This document shows, piece by piece, positions 8,229-18,507 of a DNA stretch of 64,000 nucleotides. Position numbers and translations under genes: made by a program. Below the pieces are notes generated by a model that worked only from the letters and a program-made list of their open reading frames with translations, was not told the origin of the DNA and ran no database searches. Every line of letters starts with the position of its first letter. Position 1 is the first letter of the stretch. This DNA comes from Roseiarcus sp963782255 (GTDB lineage Bacteria; Pseudomonadota; Alphaproteobacteria; Rhizobiales; Beijerinckiaceae), in assembly GCA_963782255.1 (NCBI GenBank), contig CAWAIS010000001.1, forward strand, positions 1,922,001 through 1,986,000, given 5' to 3'.

Positions 8229-8579
8229 ATGCGCAACGACATCCCCATTTCCGCAAAATCCCGCGCTCGCACCATGCGCTGCGAACCGACGGAGGCCGAG
8301 CGCAAACTCTGGTACGCCCTGCGCGATCGCCGCATGCAGGCGCTCAAGTTCCGTCGGCAGGCGCCGCTCGGCCCCTACATCGTCGATTTTCTCTGCGTCG
8401 CTCACCGGCTCGTCGTGGAAGCGGACGGATCGCAGCATGCCGAAAGCAAGCGCGACGCCGTTCGCGACGCGTGGCTTGCACTCGAAGGGTACACGATCTT
8501 GCGCTTCAGCAATCGCGATGTTCTGACGGCGCGCGAAAGCGTGCTCGCGACGATCGCGGCGACATGCGGTCTGCCATGA
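8229..8579 (+). CDS. DUF559 family endonuclease-like protein
   Basis: A 116-residue protein of the DUF559/Vsr-like fold (PD-(D/E)XK-related). It has RCEPTEAERKLWYALRDRR, then FRRQAPLGPYIVDFLC (the conserved Asp) and VVEADGSQH (Glu and Asp of the putative active site), then GYTILRFSNRDVL. It sits between imuB and dnaE2, where these two genes are normally adjacent, and is flanked on both sides by the same palindromic repeat in inverted orientation. Biological role of DUF559 proteins is not established. Its presence inside an SOS operon, with framing repeats, suggests the gene and repeats entered as a unit. Confidence 0.8.
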   Translation: MRNDIPISAKSRARTMRCEPTEAERKLWYALRDRRMQALKFRRQAPLGPYIVDFLCVAHRLVVEADGSQHAESKRDAVRDAWLALEGYTILRFSNRDVLTARESVLATIAATCGLP

Positions 8580-8590
8580 TGAGGCGCGCA

Positions 8591-8642
8591 CTTGCCCTCA
8601 TCCGGCGCTTCGCGCCACCTTCTCCCGCAAGCGGGAGAAGGG
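8591..8642 (-). repeat. two-stem palindromic repeat, right of the DUF559 gene
   Basis: Inverted partner of the unit at 8155-8214: CTTGCCCTCATCCGGC, stem GGCGC-TTC-GCGCC, then CTTCTCCC-GCAAGC-GGGAGAAG. Its last stem arm supplies the GGGAGAAGGGA that acts as ribosome-binding site for dnaE2, 4-10 bases before the ATG at 8647. Confidence 0.8.
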
Positions 8643-8646
8643 AACG

Positions 8647-11600
8647 ATGATCCGCCTGGAGCCGCGCTTCGCCGAACTGGCGGCGATGACGAATTTCTCG
8701 TTCCTGCGCGGGGCCTCGCATCCGGAAGAAATGGTCGCGCGCGCCGCCGAGCTCGGGCTCGCGGGCGTCGGGATCGCCGACCGCAACACGCTCGCGGGCG
8801 TCGTGCGCGCGCATGTGTTCGCGCGCGAGAACAGGGCGGCGTTGGAGGGCATGCGGGTCGCGCCCGGCGCGCGGCTCGCCTTCATTGACGGGACGCCGGA
8901 CGTGCTCGCCTATCCGAAGAACCGTGCGGCTTACGGCCGGCTCTGCCGGATTCTCACAGCGGGCAATTTGCGCGCGCCCAAGGGCGAGTGTCATTTGCGC
9001 TTGGAGGATCTCATCGAGCACGGCGAGGGGCTGCAAGTTGTGGCGCTTCCTCCCCCACAAGGGGGGAGGGAGGGCGCGCTGCTCCCCCGCCTCCGCGAAG
9101 CCTTCAGTTCGCGTCTCTGGATCGGCGCGAACATGACTTATGGCGAGGACATGCGCGGGGGACTCGCGCGGCGCGCGGCGCTGGCCGAGAGGCTCAGCGC
9201 GCCGCTTCTTGCGACCAACGATGCGCTGATGCACGCGCCGGAGCGGCGCGCGCTCGCCGACGTCGTCGCCTGCATCCGCGAGAAGACGACGCTCGAGGCC
9301 GCGGGGCGCCTGACCCAGGCCAACGCCGAGCGCCATCTGAAAGCCCCGCGCGAAATGGCGCGTCTCTTCGCCGAGGCGCCGCCGGCTATCGAGGAGACGA
9401 TCCGCTTCCTCGACGGCCTCAGCTTCAGCCTCGACGAACTGGCGCACTGCTATCCGGAAGAACTGCGCGAGGGTTACGCCACGCCTCAGGCCGCGCTTGA
9501 AGCGTTTGCGCTCGAAGGCGCCAAGGCGCGCTATCCCGAGGGCCCGCCCGCGCGTGTCAGGGAGGCGCTGAGGCATGAGCTGGCGCTGATCGCCTCGCTC
9601 AACTTCGCGCCTTACTTCTTGACGGTGCACGACATCGTGCGCTTCGCCCGCACGCGCGGGATTCTTTGCCAGGGCCGTGGCTCCGCGGCCAATTCCGCGG
9701 TCTGCTATTGCCTCGGGATCACCGAGGTCGATCCCGCGTGCTTCGATCTCCTGTTCGAGCGCTTCGTCTCGCCCGAACGCAACGAGCCGCCCGACATCGA
9801 CGTCGATTTCGAGCACGAGCGGCGCGAGGAGGTGATCCAATACATCTATGAGCGCTACGGGCGCGAGCGGGCGGGGCTCGCGGCTGCGGTGACGACCTAT
9901 CGCACGCGCTCGGCGATTCGCGAGACGGCCAAGGTTTTCGGGCTCTCGGACGACGTCATCACGGCGCTGAACGGGACCGCTTGGGGCCACGGCTCGACTC
10001 CGATCGATGAGACCCGCGTGCGCTCGGCCGGCCTCGACCCCGCCGATCCTATGCTCGCGCTTGCGCTGAAGATGGCCGAGGAGCTGACCGGCTTTCCGCG
10101 CCATCTGACCCAGCACAGCGGCGGCTTCGTCATCACCCGCGACCGGCTCGACGAAGTCGCGCCGATCATGAACGCGGCGATGGAGGACCGCACGACAATC
10201 GAATGGGACAAGGACGATCTCGACGCGCTCGGCCTCCTCAAGATCGACGTGCTTGCGCTCGGCATGCTGACGGCGCTGGCGAAGGGCTTCGATCTTCTCG
10301 ACAGGCATTACGGCGAGCGGCTGACGCTCGCGACCATTCCGCCCGAAGAGGCTTGCGTTTACGCGATGATCCAGCGCGCCGACACGATCGGCGTGTTTCA
10401 GATCGAGAGCCGGGCGCAGATGTCGATGCTCCCGCGGCTCAGGCCGGAAAAGTTTTACGATCTCGTGATCGAGGTCGCGATCGTGCGGCCCGGCCCGATC
10501 CAGGGCGATATGGTGCACCCTTATCTGCGCCGCCGCCAGGGGCTCGAAGAGGTCGTCTATCCCTCGCACGAGCTCGAGGCGGTGCTGATGAAGACGCTCG
10601 GCGTGCCGCTCTTCCAGGAGCAGGCGATGAAGATCGCCATCGTCGCGGCCGGGTTCACGCCCTCCGAAGCCGACAGGCTCCGGCGCGCGATGGCGACGTT
10701 CCGCCGGGTCGGCACGATCCAGACCTTTCAGGACAAAATGATCGAGGGCATGGCGGCCAAGGGCTACGACCGCGACTTCGCCGAACGCTGTTTTCGTCAG
10801 ATCGAGGGGTTTGGCGAATATGGCTTTCCCGAGAGCCATGCGGCGAGCTTCGCACTCCTCGTCTACGCCTCGTGCTGGATGAAGTGCCGCTACCCGGACG
10901 TCTTCGCCGCGGCGATGCTCAATTCCCAGCCGCTCGGCTTCTATGCGCCCGCGCAGCTCGTGCGCGACGCGCGCGAGCACGGGGTCGAGGTGCGCGAGGT
11001 CGACGTCAACCTGTCGGACTGGGACTGCACACTGGAGCCTCTCCCCTCTCCCAGTGGGAGAGGGGTCGGGGGTGAGGGCGATGCGCCCCCTCTCCCCGCG
11101 CGCGGGGAGAGGGTCGGGGTGAGGGGCGGCGCGGACCTCTACGACAAGGGCGGCGCAGCCCCTCATCCGACCGCTGCGCGGCCACCTTCTCCCCGCGAGC
11201 GGGGAGAAGGGGAGCGGAGCCTACACTCCCGCCACGCCTCGATGATCGAGCACATCCGCACGGGCCATGCCGTGCGTCTCGGCTTGAGGCAGATTGTCGG
11301 CGCGAGGGAGGATGACATGCGCCGGCTGGTCGAGCGGCGCGGGGAGCTTTATGATTCCGTGCGCGATCTCTGGCTGCGCAGCGGGCTGACGCCCGCCGTT
11401 CTCGAACGGCTTGCCGACGCCGACGCCTTCCGCTCGCTCGGCCTCGACCGGCGCCAGGCCTTATGGGCGGTGCGCGGGCTCGACCGGGTCGGCGATCAGG
11501 ATGACCTGCCGCTGTTCGCCGTCTCGCGACCCGCGCGAGAGACGGAACCCGACGCCAAGCTGCCGCCCATGCCGCTCGGCGCGCATGTGGTCGAGGACTA

Positions 11601-12162
11601 CCGGCGCCTGTCCTTGTCCTTGAAGGCCCACCCGACTTCGTTCATGCGCGCGCGCCTTGCCACGCGCGGCGTCACGCGCTCGGATGCGCTTGGCTTCATC
11701 AAGAGCGGTGAGCGCGTCACGGTCGCAGGGCTCGTGCTCGTGCGCCAGCGCCCCGGCACCGCCAAGGGCGTCATCTTCATGACGCTCGAGGACGAGGCGG
11801 GCGTCGCCAACGTCATCGTCTGGCCGAAGGCGTTCGAACGCCTGCGCGCGATCGTGCTCGGCGCCCGCTTCGTCGCCGTGACCGGCAAGCTGCAGAGCGA
11901 AATGGGCGTCATCCACATCGTCGCCGACCGCATGGACGACCTGACGCCGATGCTGGGCCTTCTCTCGGAGGTGGGCCAGACGATCACAACGACGGCGCGC
12001 GCCGACGAGGTCCGACGGTCGCAACCGACCGTTGCCCAGAAGCGGCAGGGCAACCGTTTCGCCCAACCCCCACGCCTCGACGACCCGCGCGCGCCCCCGG
12101 GCCCAGCGGTCGACAGCCTCGACGTGAAGCGCGCGATGCCCGCAGGGCGCAATTTCCATTGA
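8647..12162 (+). CDS. dnaE2: error-prone DNA polymerase III alpha subunit DnaE2
   Basis: A 1171-residue C-family polymerase that performs translesion synthesis with ImuA/ImuB. The N-terminal PHP domain opens with FAELAAMTNFSFLRGASHPEE, and the metal-site aspartates lie in PDIDVDFEHERR (about 383-390). Later come GRGSAANSAVCYCLGI, IEVAIVRPGPIQGDMVHPYL, SFALLVYASCWMK and a C-terminal OB-fold (GERVTVAGLVLVRQRPGTAKG). It lacks the epsilon-binding and clamp features of DnaE1 and ends NRFAQPPRLDD...GRNFH as in DnaE2. Two insertions are unusual: a short PPPQGGREG near residue 140, and a stretch of about 60 residues (about 797-858) that is translated palindromic repeat. Both keep the frame. Confidence 0.92.
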   Translation: MIRLEPRFAELAAMTNFSFLRGASHPEEMVARAAELGLAGVGIADRNTLAGVVRAHVFARENRAALEGMRVAPGARLAFIDGTPDVLAYPKNRAAYGRLCRILTAGNLRAPKGECHLRLEDLIEHGEGLQVVALPPPQGGREGALLPRLREAFSSRLWIGANMTYGEDMRGGLARRAALAERLSAPLLATNDALMHAPERRALADVVACIREKTTLEAAGRLTQANAERHLKAPREMARLFAEAPPAIEETIRFLDGLSFSLDELAHCYPEELREGYATPQAALEAFALEGAKARYPEGPPARVREALRHELALIASLNFAPYFLTVHDIVRFARTRGILCQGRGSAANSAVCYCLGITEVDPACFDLLFERFVSPERNEPPDIDVDFEHERREEVIQYIYERYGRERAGLAAAVTTYRTRSAIRETAKVFGLSDDVITALNGTAWGHGSTPIDETRVRSAGLDPADPMLALALKMAEELTGFPRHLTQHSGGFVITRDRLDEVAPIMNAAMEDRTTIEWDKDDLDALGLLKIDVLALGMLTALAKGFDLLDRHYGERLTLATIPPEEACVYAMIQRADTIGVFQIESRAQMSMLPRLRPEKFYDLVIEVAIVRPGPIQGDMVHPYLRRRQGLEEVVYPSHELEAVLMKTLGVPLFQEQAMKIAIVAAGFTPSEADRLRRAMATFRRVGTIQTFQDKMIEGMAAKGYDRDFAERCFRQIEGFGEYGFPESHAASFALLVYASCWMKCRYPDVFAAAMLNSQPLGFYAPAQLVRDAREHGVEVREVDVNLSDWDCTLEPLPSPSGRGVGGEGDAPPLPARGERVGVRGGADLYDKGGAAPHPTAARPPSPRERGEGERSLHSRHASMIEHIRTGHAVRLGLRQIVGAREDDMRRLVERRGELYDSVRDLWLRSGLTPAVLERLADADAFRSLGLDRRQALWAVRGLDRVGDQDDLPLFAVSRPARETEPDAKLPPMPLGAHVVEDYRRLSLSLKAHPTSFMRARLATRGVTRSDALGFIKSGERVTVAGLVLVRQRPGTAKGVIFMTLEDEAGVANVIVWPKAFERLRAIVLGARFVAVTGKLQSEMGVIHIVADRMDDLTPMLGLLSEVGQTITTTARADEVRRSQPTVAQKRQGNRFAQPPRLDDPRAPPGPAVDSLDVKRAMPAGRNFH
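11036..11220 (+). repeat. three palindromic repeat units translated inside dnaE2
   Basis: Three neighbouring units: CTCTCCCAGTGGGAGAG with GTCGGGGGTGAGGG; CTCTCCCCGCGCGCGGGGAGAG with GTCGGGGTGAGGGG; and, in the opposite orientation, CCCCTCATCCG followed by CTTCTCCCCGCGAGCGGGGAGAAG. They encode the LPSPSGRGVGGEG-type peptide often seen where such repeats are read through. The third unit is the same family as the repeats flanking the DUF559 gene. Confidence 0.85.
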
Positions 12163-12179
12163 GGGCGTGGCGCGCCCTC
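12161..12179. terminator. hairpin between convergent genes
   Basis: GAGGGCG-TGGCG-CGCCCTC begins in the dnaE2 stop codon and ends a few bases before the convergent acyl-CoA synthetase stop. Stem of seven G/C-rich pairs, no T-run, so a weak or Rho-assisted terminator for both. Confidence 0.45.
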
Positions 12180-12186
12180 GATCGCA

Positions 12187-13712
<1,526 letters not shown>

Positions 13713-13716
<4 letters not shown>

Positions 13717-14387
13717 CGAGTCCTCGCTGTTTCGGGGGGAAGCGGCGGCGGCGCGTCCTTCTCGCTGGCGGCGGCCGCCTGCGCCGCTTTTGCGCGCCGG
13801 AATCCGGGCCGTTCCTTGAGCAGACCGTAGTAGGCTTGGAGCGATCCCGGCGTCTGGTCGATCAGGCCTGTGAATTCGAGCAGCATCAGCGCGTAGCCGA
13901 CGGAAATGTCGGCCGCCGTGAAGCGTTGCGCCGCGACATACCGCTTCTCGGCGAGGAACGCTTCAAAGCCCCTGAGCCGCCCGAGCGTCCAGCGCCCATA
14001 GTCGTTAACGATCTGCGGCAGCCGTCGCTCCGGGGGCTCCAACCGGCCGTAGCGCAGCACCAGGGTTTGCGGGAAGGTCAGCGTCGCTTCGCCGAAATGG
14101 AGCGCATTGAGATAGGCGCCATAGTCCGGCTCGTCCGGCCTGACAGCGAGCGGCGGGCCGGCGTAGCGGTCGGCCAGATACTGGCAGATCGCCGCCGATT
14201 CCGTCATCCGCACGTCGCCGTCGATCATGAGCGGAACGGTGCCGAGCGGATTGAGCCTAAGGTACTCGCGCGCAAGGAAACGCGGCGGGAAGGGCAGCAC
14301 CTCCAGCCGGTACGGAACGCCGACTTCCTCGAGCGCCCATAAGGGCCGGAACGAGCGCGCGTCGACGCAGTGCCAGAGGGTGATCAT
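13713..14387 (-). CDS. glutathione S-transferase
   Basis: A 224-residue two-domain GST. The thioredoxin-like N-terminal domain starts ITLWHCVDARSFRPLWALEEVGVPY and has the cis-Pro/ESAA glutathione site (GTVPLMIDGDVRMTESAAICQYLADRY, conserved core ESAAICQYLA). The helical C-terminal domain ends near YYGLLKERPGFRRA. The position occupied by catalytic Ser/Tyr/Cys in other classes falls around VDARS. Its overlap with the acyl-CoA synthetase gene places it in the catabolic operon; it may conjugate a reactive intermediate, but this is not shown. Confidence 0.85.
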
Positions 14388-14405
14388 CGCGGAGTCGCTC
14401 CTATT

Positions 14406-14485
14406 CCGTCATCGCGAGGAGCGAAGCGACGCGGCGATCCAGACCGGCATGCACCCTCCGCTCCTTGGATTGCTTGCAATGACGA
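14406..14485 (+). repeat. palindromic repeat, second copy of the imuB-type unit
   Basis: CCGTCATCGCGAGGAGCGAAG at the left (abbreviated here; 14406 onward) and TGGATTGCTTGCAATGACGA at the right. It is a diverged, slightly shorter copy of the unit inside imuB, here in the 120-base gap between the GST and acyl-CoA dehydrogenase genes. It may act on the mRNA end of the upstream part of the operon. Confidence 0.75.
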
Positions 14486-14506
14486 CTTGCGAGTTTATTC
14501 TTCACG

Positions 14507-15670
14507 CTAAAGCCCCATTTGCCGACTGGCGAGGTCTTTCATGATCTCCTCGGTGCCCGCGCCGATGGCGTTGACCTTGACCTCGCGATAGATGCGCTCG
14601 ACCTTGACCCCGCGCATGAAGCCGGCTCCGCCGAAGATCTGCACGCCCTCGGAGGCGCAGAAGGCGAGTGTCGTCGTCGCCTGGTTCTTCAGCATGCAGA
14701 TTTCGGCGACCGGATTCTCGCCCTGTTCGAGCCGCCAGGTCAGAAGCTCGAGCATCGCCTGCGACGCCTCGATCCGCTGGGCCATGTCGACAAGTTTGTG
14801 GCGGATCACCTGATGCTGGATGATCGGCTTGCCGAAGGTGACGCGCTCTTTGGCGTAGGCGATCGCCTCCTCGAGGCAGACGCGGGCGGCCGAGACCGCG
14901 CCGGCCGCGCCATGCAGGCGCTCGTCGTTGAAATTGAGCATGATCGCCCGGAACCCGCCGCCTTCCTCGCCGATGAGGTTTCCGGCCGGCACGCGGCAAT
15001 TCTCGAAATAAAGCGTCGCCGTGTCGGAGCACCACCAGCCCATCTTCTTCAACGACGTGCGCTGCAGGCCTTCCGGATTGCCTTCGACGAGGATGAGGCT
15101 GACGCCGCTCGCGCCTGGGCCGCCGGTGCGCGCCGCGAGCGTGATGAAGTCGGCCCGCATGCCCGAGGTAATGAAGGTCTTCAAGCCGTTGATGACATAA
15201 TCGCCGCCGTCACGCCGAGCGGTCGTGCGGAGGTTGGCGACGTCGGAGCCGCCGCTCGGCTCCGTGATCGCGAGGGCCGAGATCTTTTCGCCGGAAAGGA
15301 TCTGCGGCAGCACGCGCGCCTTCATTGTTTCCGAGCCGCGGTGCAGGATCGGCGGCGCGCCGATGGTGTGGCTGAAGAGGCCCGCGGCGACGCCGCCGCA
15401 GCCCGCGCGGGCGATCTCCTGCATCGCGATGATGCGCATGAAGCGGTCGCCCTCCGTCCCGCCGTAGCGCTCGGGAAAGCCGAGGCCTATGTAGCCGACC
15501 GCGGCCGCCTTCTTGTAGAGTTCGCGCGGGAACGCGCCGGCCTCATCCCAGTCGTTGGCGTAGGGCTCGATCTCGCGCGCGACGAACCGGCGCAGACTTT
15601 GGCGGAATGCCTCGTGCTCGGCTTGATAGAACGGGCTCAAGCGAACGGCGTCGAGCGAATGGGCGGTCAT
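14507..15670 (-). CDS. acyl-CoA dehydrogenase, isovaleryl/citronellyl-CoA type
   Basis: A 387-residue flavoprotein that forms an alpha,beta-unsaturated acyl-CoA and passes electrons to ETF. Family motifs: ALAITEPSGGSDVANLRTTA and GGAGFMRGVKVERIYREVK. Where medium-chain enzymes carry the catalytic Glu in YEGT, this one reads IGAGTEEIM, as in isovaleryl-CoA dehydrogenases. Their base lies instead in an earlier helix; a Glu in NDERLHGAAG matches that position. Together with a biotin carboxylase pair and a hydratase this fits the leucine/isovalerate (Liu) or acyclic terpene (Atu) pathway. Start overlaps the BKACE stop by four bases. Confidence 0.85.
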   Translation of the reverse strand: MTAHSLDAVRLSPFYQAEHEAFRQSLRRFVAREIEPYANDWDEAGAFPRELYKKAAAVGYIGLGFPERYGGTEGDRFMRIIAMQEIARAGCGGVAAGLFSHTIGAPPILHRGSETMKARVLPQILSGEKISALAITEPSGGSDVANLRTTARRDGGDYVINGLKTFITSGMRADFITLAARTGGPGASGVSLILVEGNPEGLQRTSLKKMGWWCSDTATLYFENCRVPAGNLIGEEGGGFRAIMLNFNDERLHGAAGAVSAARVCLEEAIAYAKERVTFGKPIIQHQVIRHKLVDMAQRIEASQAMLELLTWRLEQGENPVAEICMLKNQATTTLAFCASEGVQIFGGAGFMRGVKVERIYREVKVNAIGAGTEEIMKDLASRQMGL

Positions 15671-16551
15671 GGCCGCGCCTCCTTGCCTTTTGGCGATAGA
15701 CCGAGCGCCGCGCGCGCCTCCTCGGGCGAAGCGACATTGCGGCCGGCTTCGCGAGCAATCGTGACCAGCGTCTTGACGAGGTCGCCGTTCGAGGCCGCGC
15801 GCGAGCCGTCGGGCAGATGGATTGTGTCCTCAAGGCCGGTGCGCAGATCGCCGCCGAGTTCGGCGGCGCGCCGGTGCAAGGGCCAGATCTCCTTGCGACC
15901 GATCGCGGTCACGCTCCAGCGCGCGCCTGCGGCGATGAAGCGCAACACATAAGGCAGAAGCTCCGGATCCGCGGGCATGCCGGATTCGACGCCCATCACG
16001 AGATTGTATTTCGGCGGCCGGTCATAGCCGTAATTGTGCGCGATTGCGGCGGCCGTGCGCACGATGCCGAGGTCGAAGCATTCGAACTCGGGCTCGATCG
16101 CCTGCCAGACCATCGCCTGAAGAAACTTGCGGACCTTGTTGACGGGATTGTCGAACAGGATCGGCTCCCATGCCCAGGTCCCGTCGGCGCGCGTCTTGAG
16201 GTAATTGAGCGATCCGGCGTTGAGCGCGCCGATCTCGGGCCGGACTGCGTGCAGGCATTTCAGCGGCCCGGTGATGTCATCGCCGACGATTCCGGTCGTC
16301 TGGTTGATGATGATTTCGGGACACGCGTCGCGGATCGCCGCGATAACGGCGGTCGCGACCTCGGGGTCCCACGACGGCATCTGGCCGAGACCGGGCTCGA
16401 GCCGGCGGAAGTGGACATGGACCACGCTCGCACCCTCGTCGAAGGCTCGCTTCGCCTCGCGCGCCATCTCCCCGGGCGTGACCGGCGCGGGATAGACCGC
16501 CGGGTCCGTGAGCACGCCTGTGAGGGCGCAGGTGACGACGGCCTTATCCAT
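15667..16551 (-). CDS. BKACE family (DUF849) 3-keto acid cleavage enzyme
   Basis: A 294-residue TIM-barrel protein of the beta-keto acid cleavage family, relatives of which split a 3-keto acid with acetyl-CoA. The opening KAVVTCALTGVLTDP is typical. Zinc ligands are seen in SVVHVHFR (two His near 46-48); IIINQTTGI and LGGDLRTGLEDTIHLPDG supply the later ligand and substrate loops. In Liu-type operons the slot is held by HMG-CoA lyase, which is absent here, so this protein may take over C-C cleavage of the final intermediate. That substitution is an inference; the substrate residue pattern was not assigned to a BKACE subgroup. Confidence 0.85.
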   Translation of the reverse strand: MDKAVVTCALTGVLTDPAVYPAPVTPGEMAREAKRAFDEGASVVHVHFRRLEPGLGQMPSWDPEVATAVIAAIRDACPEIIINQTTGIVGDDITGPLKCLHAVRPEIGALNAGSLNYLKTRADGTWAWEPILFDNPVNKVRKFLQAMVWQAIEPEFECFDLGIVRTAAAIAHNYGYDRPPKYNLVMGVESGMPADPELLPYVLRFIAAGARWSVTAIGRKEIWPLHRRAAELGGDLRTGLEDTIHLPDGSRAASNGDLVKTLVTIAREAGRNVASPEEARAALGLSPKGKEARP

Positions 16552-16554
16552 GGG

Positions 16555-18507
16555 TCAGCCTTCTCCATGCGCGACGACGACGAACAGGAGGCCGCGCGTC
16601 TGGGTCTGGGCGCCCGCCGCGGCGCCGACATGCGCGACCACCCCGTCGATCGGCGCGAGAATGGAATATTGCATCTTCATCGCCTCGACGGTCGCCAGCG
16701 TCTGCCCGCGTCGCACGTGGTCGCCCGGCTTCGCCTCGACCGCGACGACGACGCCGCTGACCGGCGAGCGCACGGCGCCGTCCGACAGCTCATCTTTGGG
16801 TTCGGGCGACGCATAGGTGCGGTCGACGAAGCGGCGGCATACGCCGCCGAAGTCGAGCCATAGCGCGTCGCCGTGACGCGCGTAAGCCGCCTTGCGGACG
16901 ACGCCGTCGCGGGAAAAGCGCACGTCGCTTTCGCTGCGGGCGAGCAGACGCATCGCAATGACGGCGCCGTCAATCGCGACGATCCACTCGTCTCCTTCTC
17001 GCCGAACCGACGCCTTCAGGTCGGCGCCGTCGACGGAAAGGCGCAAGGGCGACTCACGCCATGCTGCGGTCGGCGCAGGCCGCCCGCCGCGCTCCACAAA
17101 GAGCAGCGCGGCAAGCGCGGTCGCTTCTCGTCCGAGTTCGGAGGCCCGTGCAGGCGCATTTGCGATGAAGCTCGTGGTCGCTCGTCCCTCGACGAATTCC
17201 GGCCGCTGCATCACGTCGATGAGAAAGTCGCGATTGGTCGCGACGCCCGCGACGAACGTCTCCCGAAGCGCGCGCGCGAGCCGGCGGCGGGCCTCCGCGC
17301 GATCCGCGCCGTGGGCGATAATCTTGGCGAGGAGCGAGTCGTAGTACGGCGAAACGACAGCCCCGGTTTCGACACCCGCATCGACGCGCACGCCTTCCCC
17401 TTCCCCAACGCGCCACGCGAGGATGGGCCCGGTCGAGGGCGCGAAGCCGACCGACGGGTCCTCGGCGTAGAGCCGCGCCTCGATCGAATGGCCTCGCAGG
17501 CTGATGTCTCCTTGTGCGAACGGCAGCGGGGCTCCTTGCGCGACATGAAATTGCAGCCGCACCAGATCGACGCCCGTTACGCACTCCGTCACCGGATGTT
17601 CGACCTGGATGCGCGTGTTCATCTCGAGGAAATAGAAGCGGTCGCCGGCAAGCAGGAACTCGACCGTGCCAGCGCCGACATAACCGACTGCTTTGGCGGC
17701 CTTGACCGCGGCGGCCCCCATCGCCGCGCGAAGCTCGGGCGACATGGCCGGCGAAGGCGCCTCTTCGATCAGCTTCTGATGGCGGCGCTGGATCGAGCAG
17801 TCACGCTCGCCGAGATGCACGATCGCGCCGCCCTCGTCGCCGAAAACCTGCACTTCGACATGGCGCGCGTCGAGAAGCGCGCGCTCCAGAACGAGGCGCC
17901 CGTCGCCAAACGCGCTTGTCGCTTCGGCGCTGGCCGAGCGCAGCGCGGCGTGGAGTTGGCCGGCCTCGCGCACAATCCGCATCCCGCGCCCGCCGCCGCC
18001 TGCGCTCGCCTTGACCATTAGCGGATAGCCGAGGCGCATGGCCTCGCTGGCGAACCGCGCGGAGCTTTGGTCGGCGCCATGATAGCCGGGCGCGCAAGGC
18101 ACGCCCGCTTTCGCCATGAGCGCCTTGGCGGCCGCCTTGTCGCCCATCGCCCGGATCGCGGCGGGAGGCGGTCCGACGAAAACGAGGCCCGCGGCCGCGC
18201 AAGCTTCGGCGAAGCTCGCGCTTTCCGCGAGGAAGCCGTAGCCGGGATGGATCGCCTCTGCCCCCGAGGCCTTGGCGGCGGCGATAAGGTTCAGCATCGA
18301 CAGATAGGACAGCGCGGCGGCCGACGGCCCGATCCGCACCGCCGTGTCGGCGAGACGAACATGGAGGGCGTCCGCATCGGCGTCGCTATAGACGGCGACG
18401 GCGCGCAAGCCTTCCGCCCGAGCGGCGCGGATGATGCGGCAGGCGATCTCGCCGCGGTTGGTGACGAGCACCGAGGAGAAGCGCGCGCTCAATTCGGCCT
18501 CGTCCAC
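16555..18507 (-). CDS. biotin-dependent acyl-CoA carboxylase alpha subunit (methylcrotonyl/geranyl-CoA type)
   Basis: A 650-residue protein combining biotin carboxylase, linker and biotinyl domains. The GTG start at 18507 was chosen because the biotin carboxylase fold begins right after it (SSVLVTNRGEIACRIIRAAR). ATP-grasp motifs are KASAGGGGRGMRIV, HLGERDCSIQRRHQKLIEEAPS and FLEMNTRIQVEHPVTE. The biotinylated lysine is in VEAMKMQ (about residue 611). It overlaps the hydratase gene by 19 bases and pairs with the carboxyltransferase at 19291-20901. The long insertion-free linker fits the 3-methylcrotonyl-CoA or geranyl-CoA carboxylase group more than acetyl-CoA carboxylase. Confidence 0.87.
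   Translation of the reverse strand: MDEAELSARFSSVLVTNRGEIACRIIRAARAEGLRAVAVYSDADADALHVRLADTAVRIGPSAAALSYLSMLNLIAAAKASGAEAIHPGYGFLAESASFAEACAAAGLVFVGPPPAAIRAMGDKAAAKALMAKAGVPCAPGYHGADQSSARFASEAMRLGYPLMVKASAGGGGRGMRIVREAGQLHAALRSASAEATSAFGDGRLVLERALLDARHVEVQVFGDEGGAIVHLGERDCSIQRRHQKLIEEAPSPAMSPELRAAMGAAAVKAAKAVGYVGAGTVEFLLAGDRFYFLEMNTRIQVEHPVTECVTGVDLVRLQFHVAQGAPLPFAQGDISLRGHSIEARLYAEDPSVGFAPSTGPILAWRVGEGEGVRVDAGVETGAVVSPYYDSLLAKIIAHGADRAEARRRLARALRETFVAGVATNRDFLIDVMQRPEFVEGRATTSFIANAPARASELGREATALAALLFVERGGRPAPTAAWRESPLRLSVDGADLKASVRREGDEWIVAIDGAVIAMRLLARSESDVRFSRDGVVRKAAYARHGDALWLDFGGVCRRFVDRTYASPEPKDELSDGAVRSPVSGVVVAVEAKPGDHVRRGQTLATVEAMKMQYSILAPIDGVVAHVGAAAGAQTQTRGLLFVVVAHGEG

Noticed and set aside
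11036..11220. Tandem repeats in dnaE2 as a CRISPR array
   Set aside because: Units are palindromes of differing length and orientation without regular spacers, and they are read as protein.
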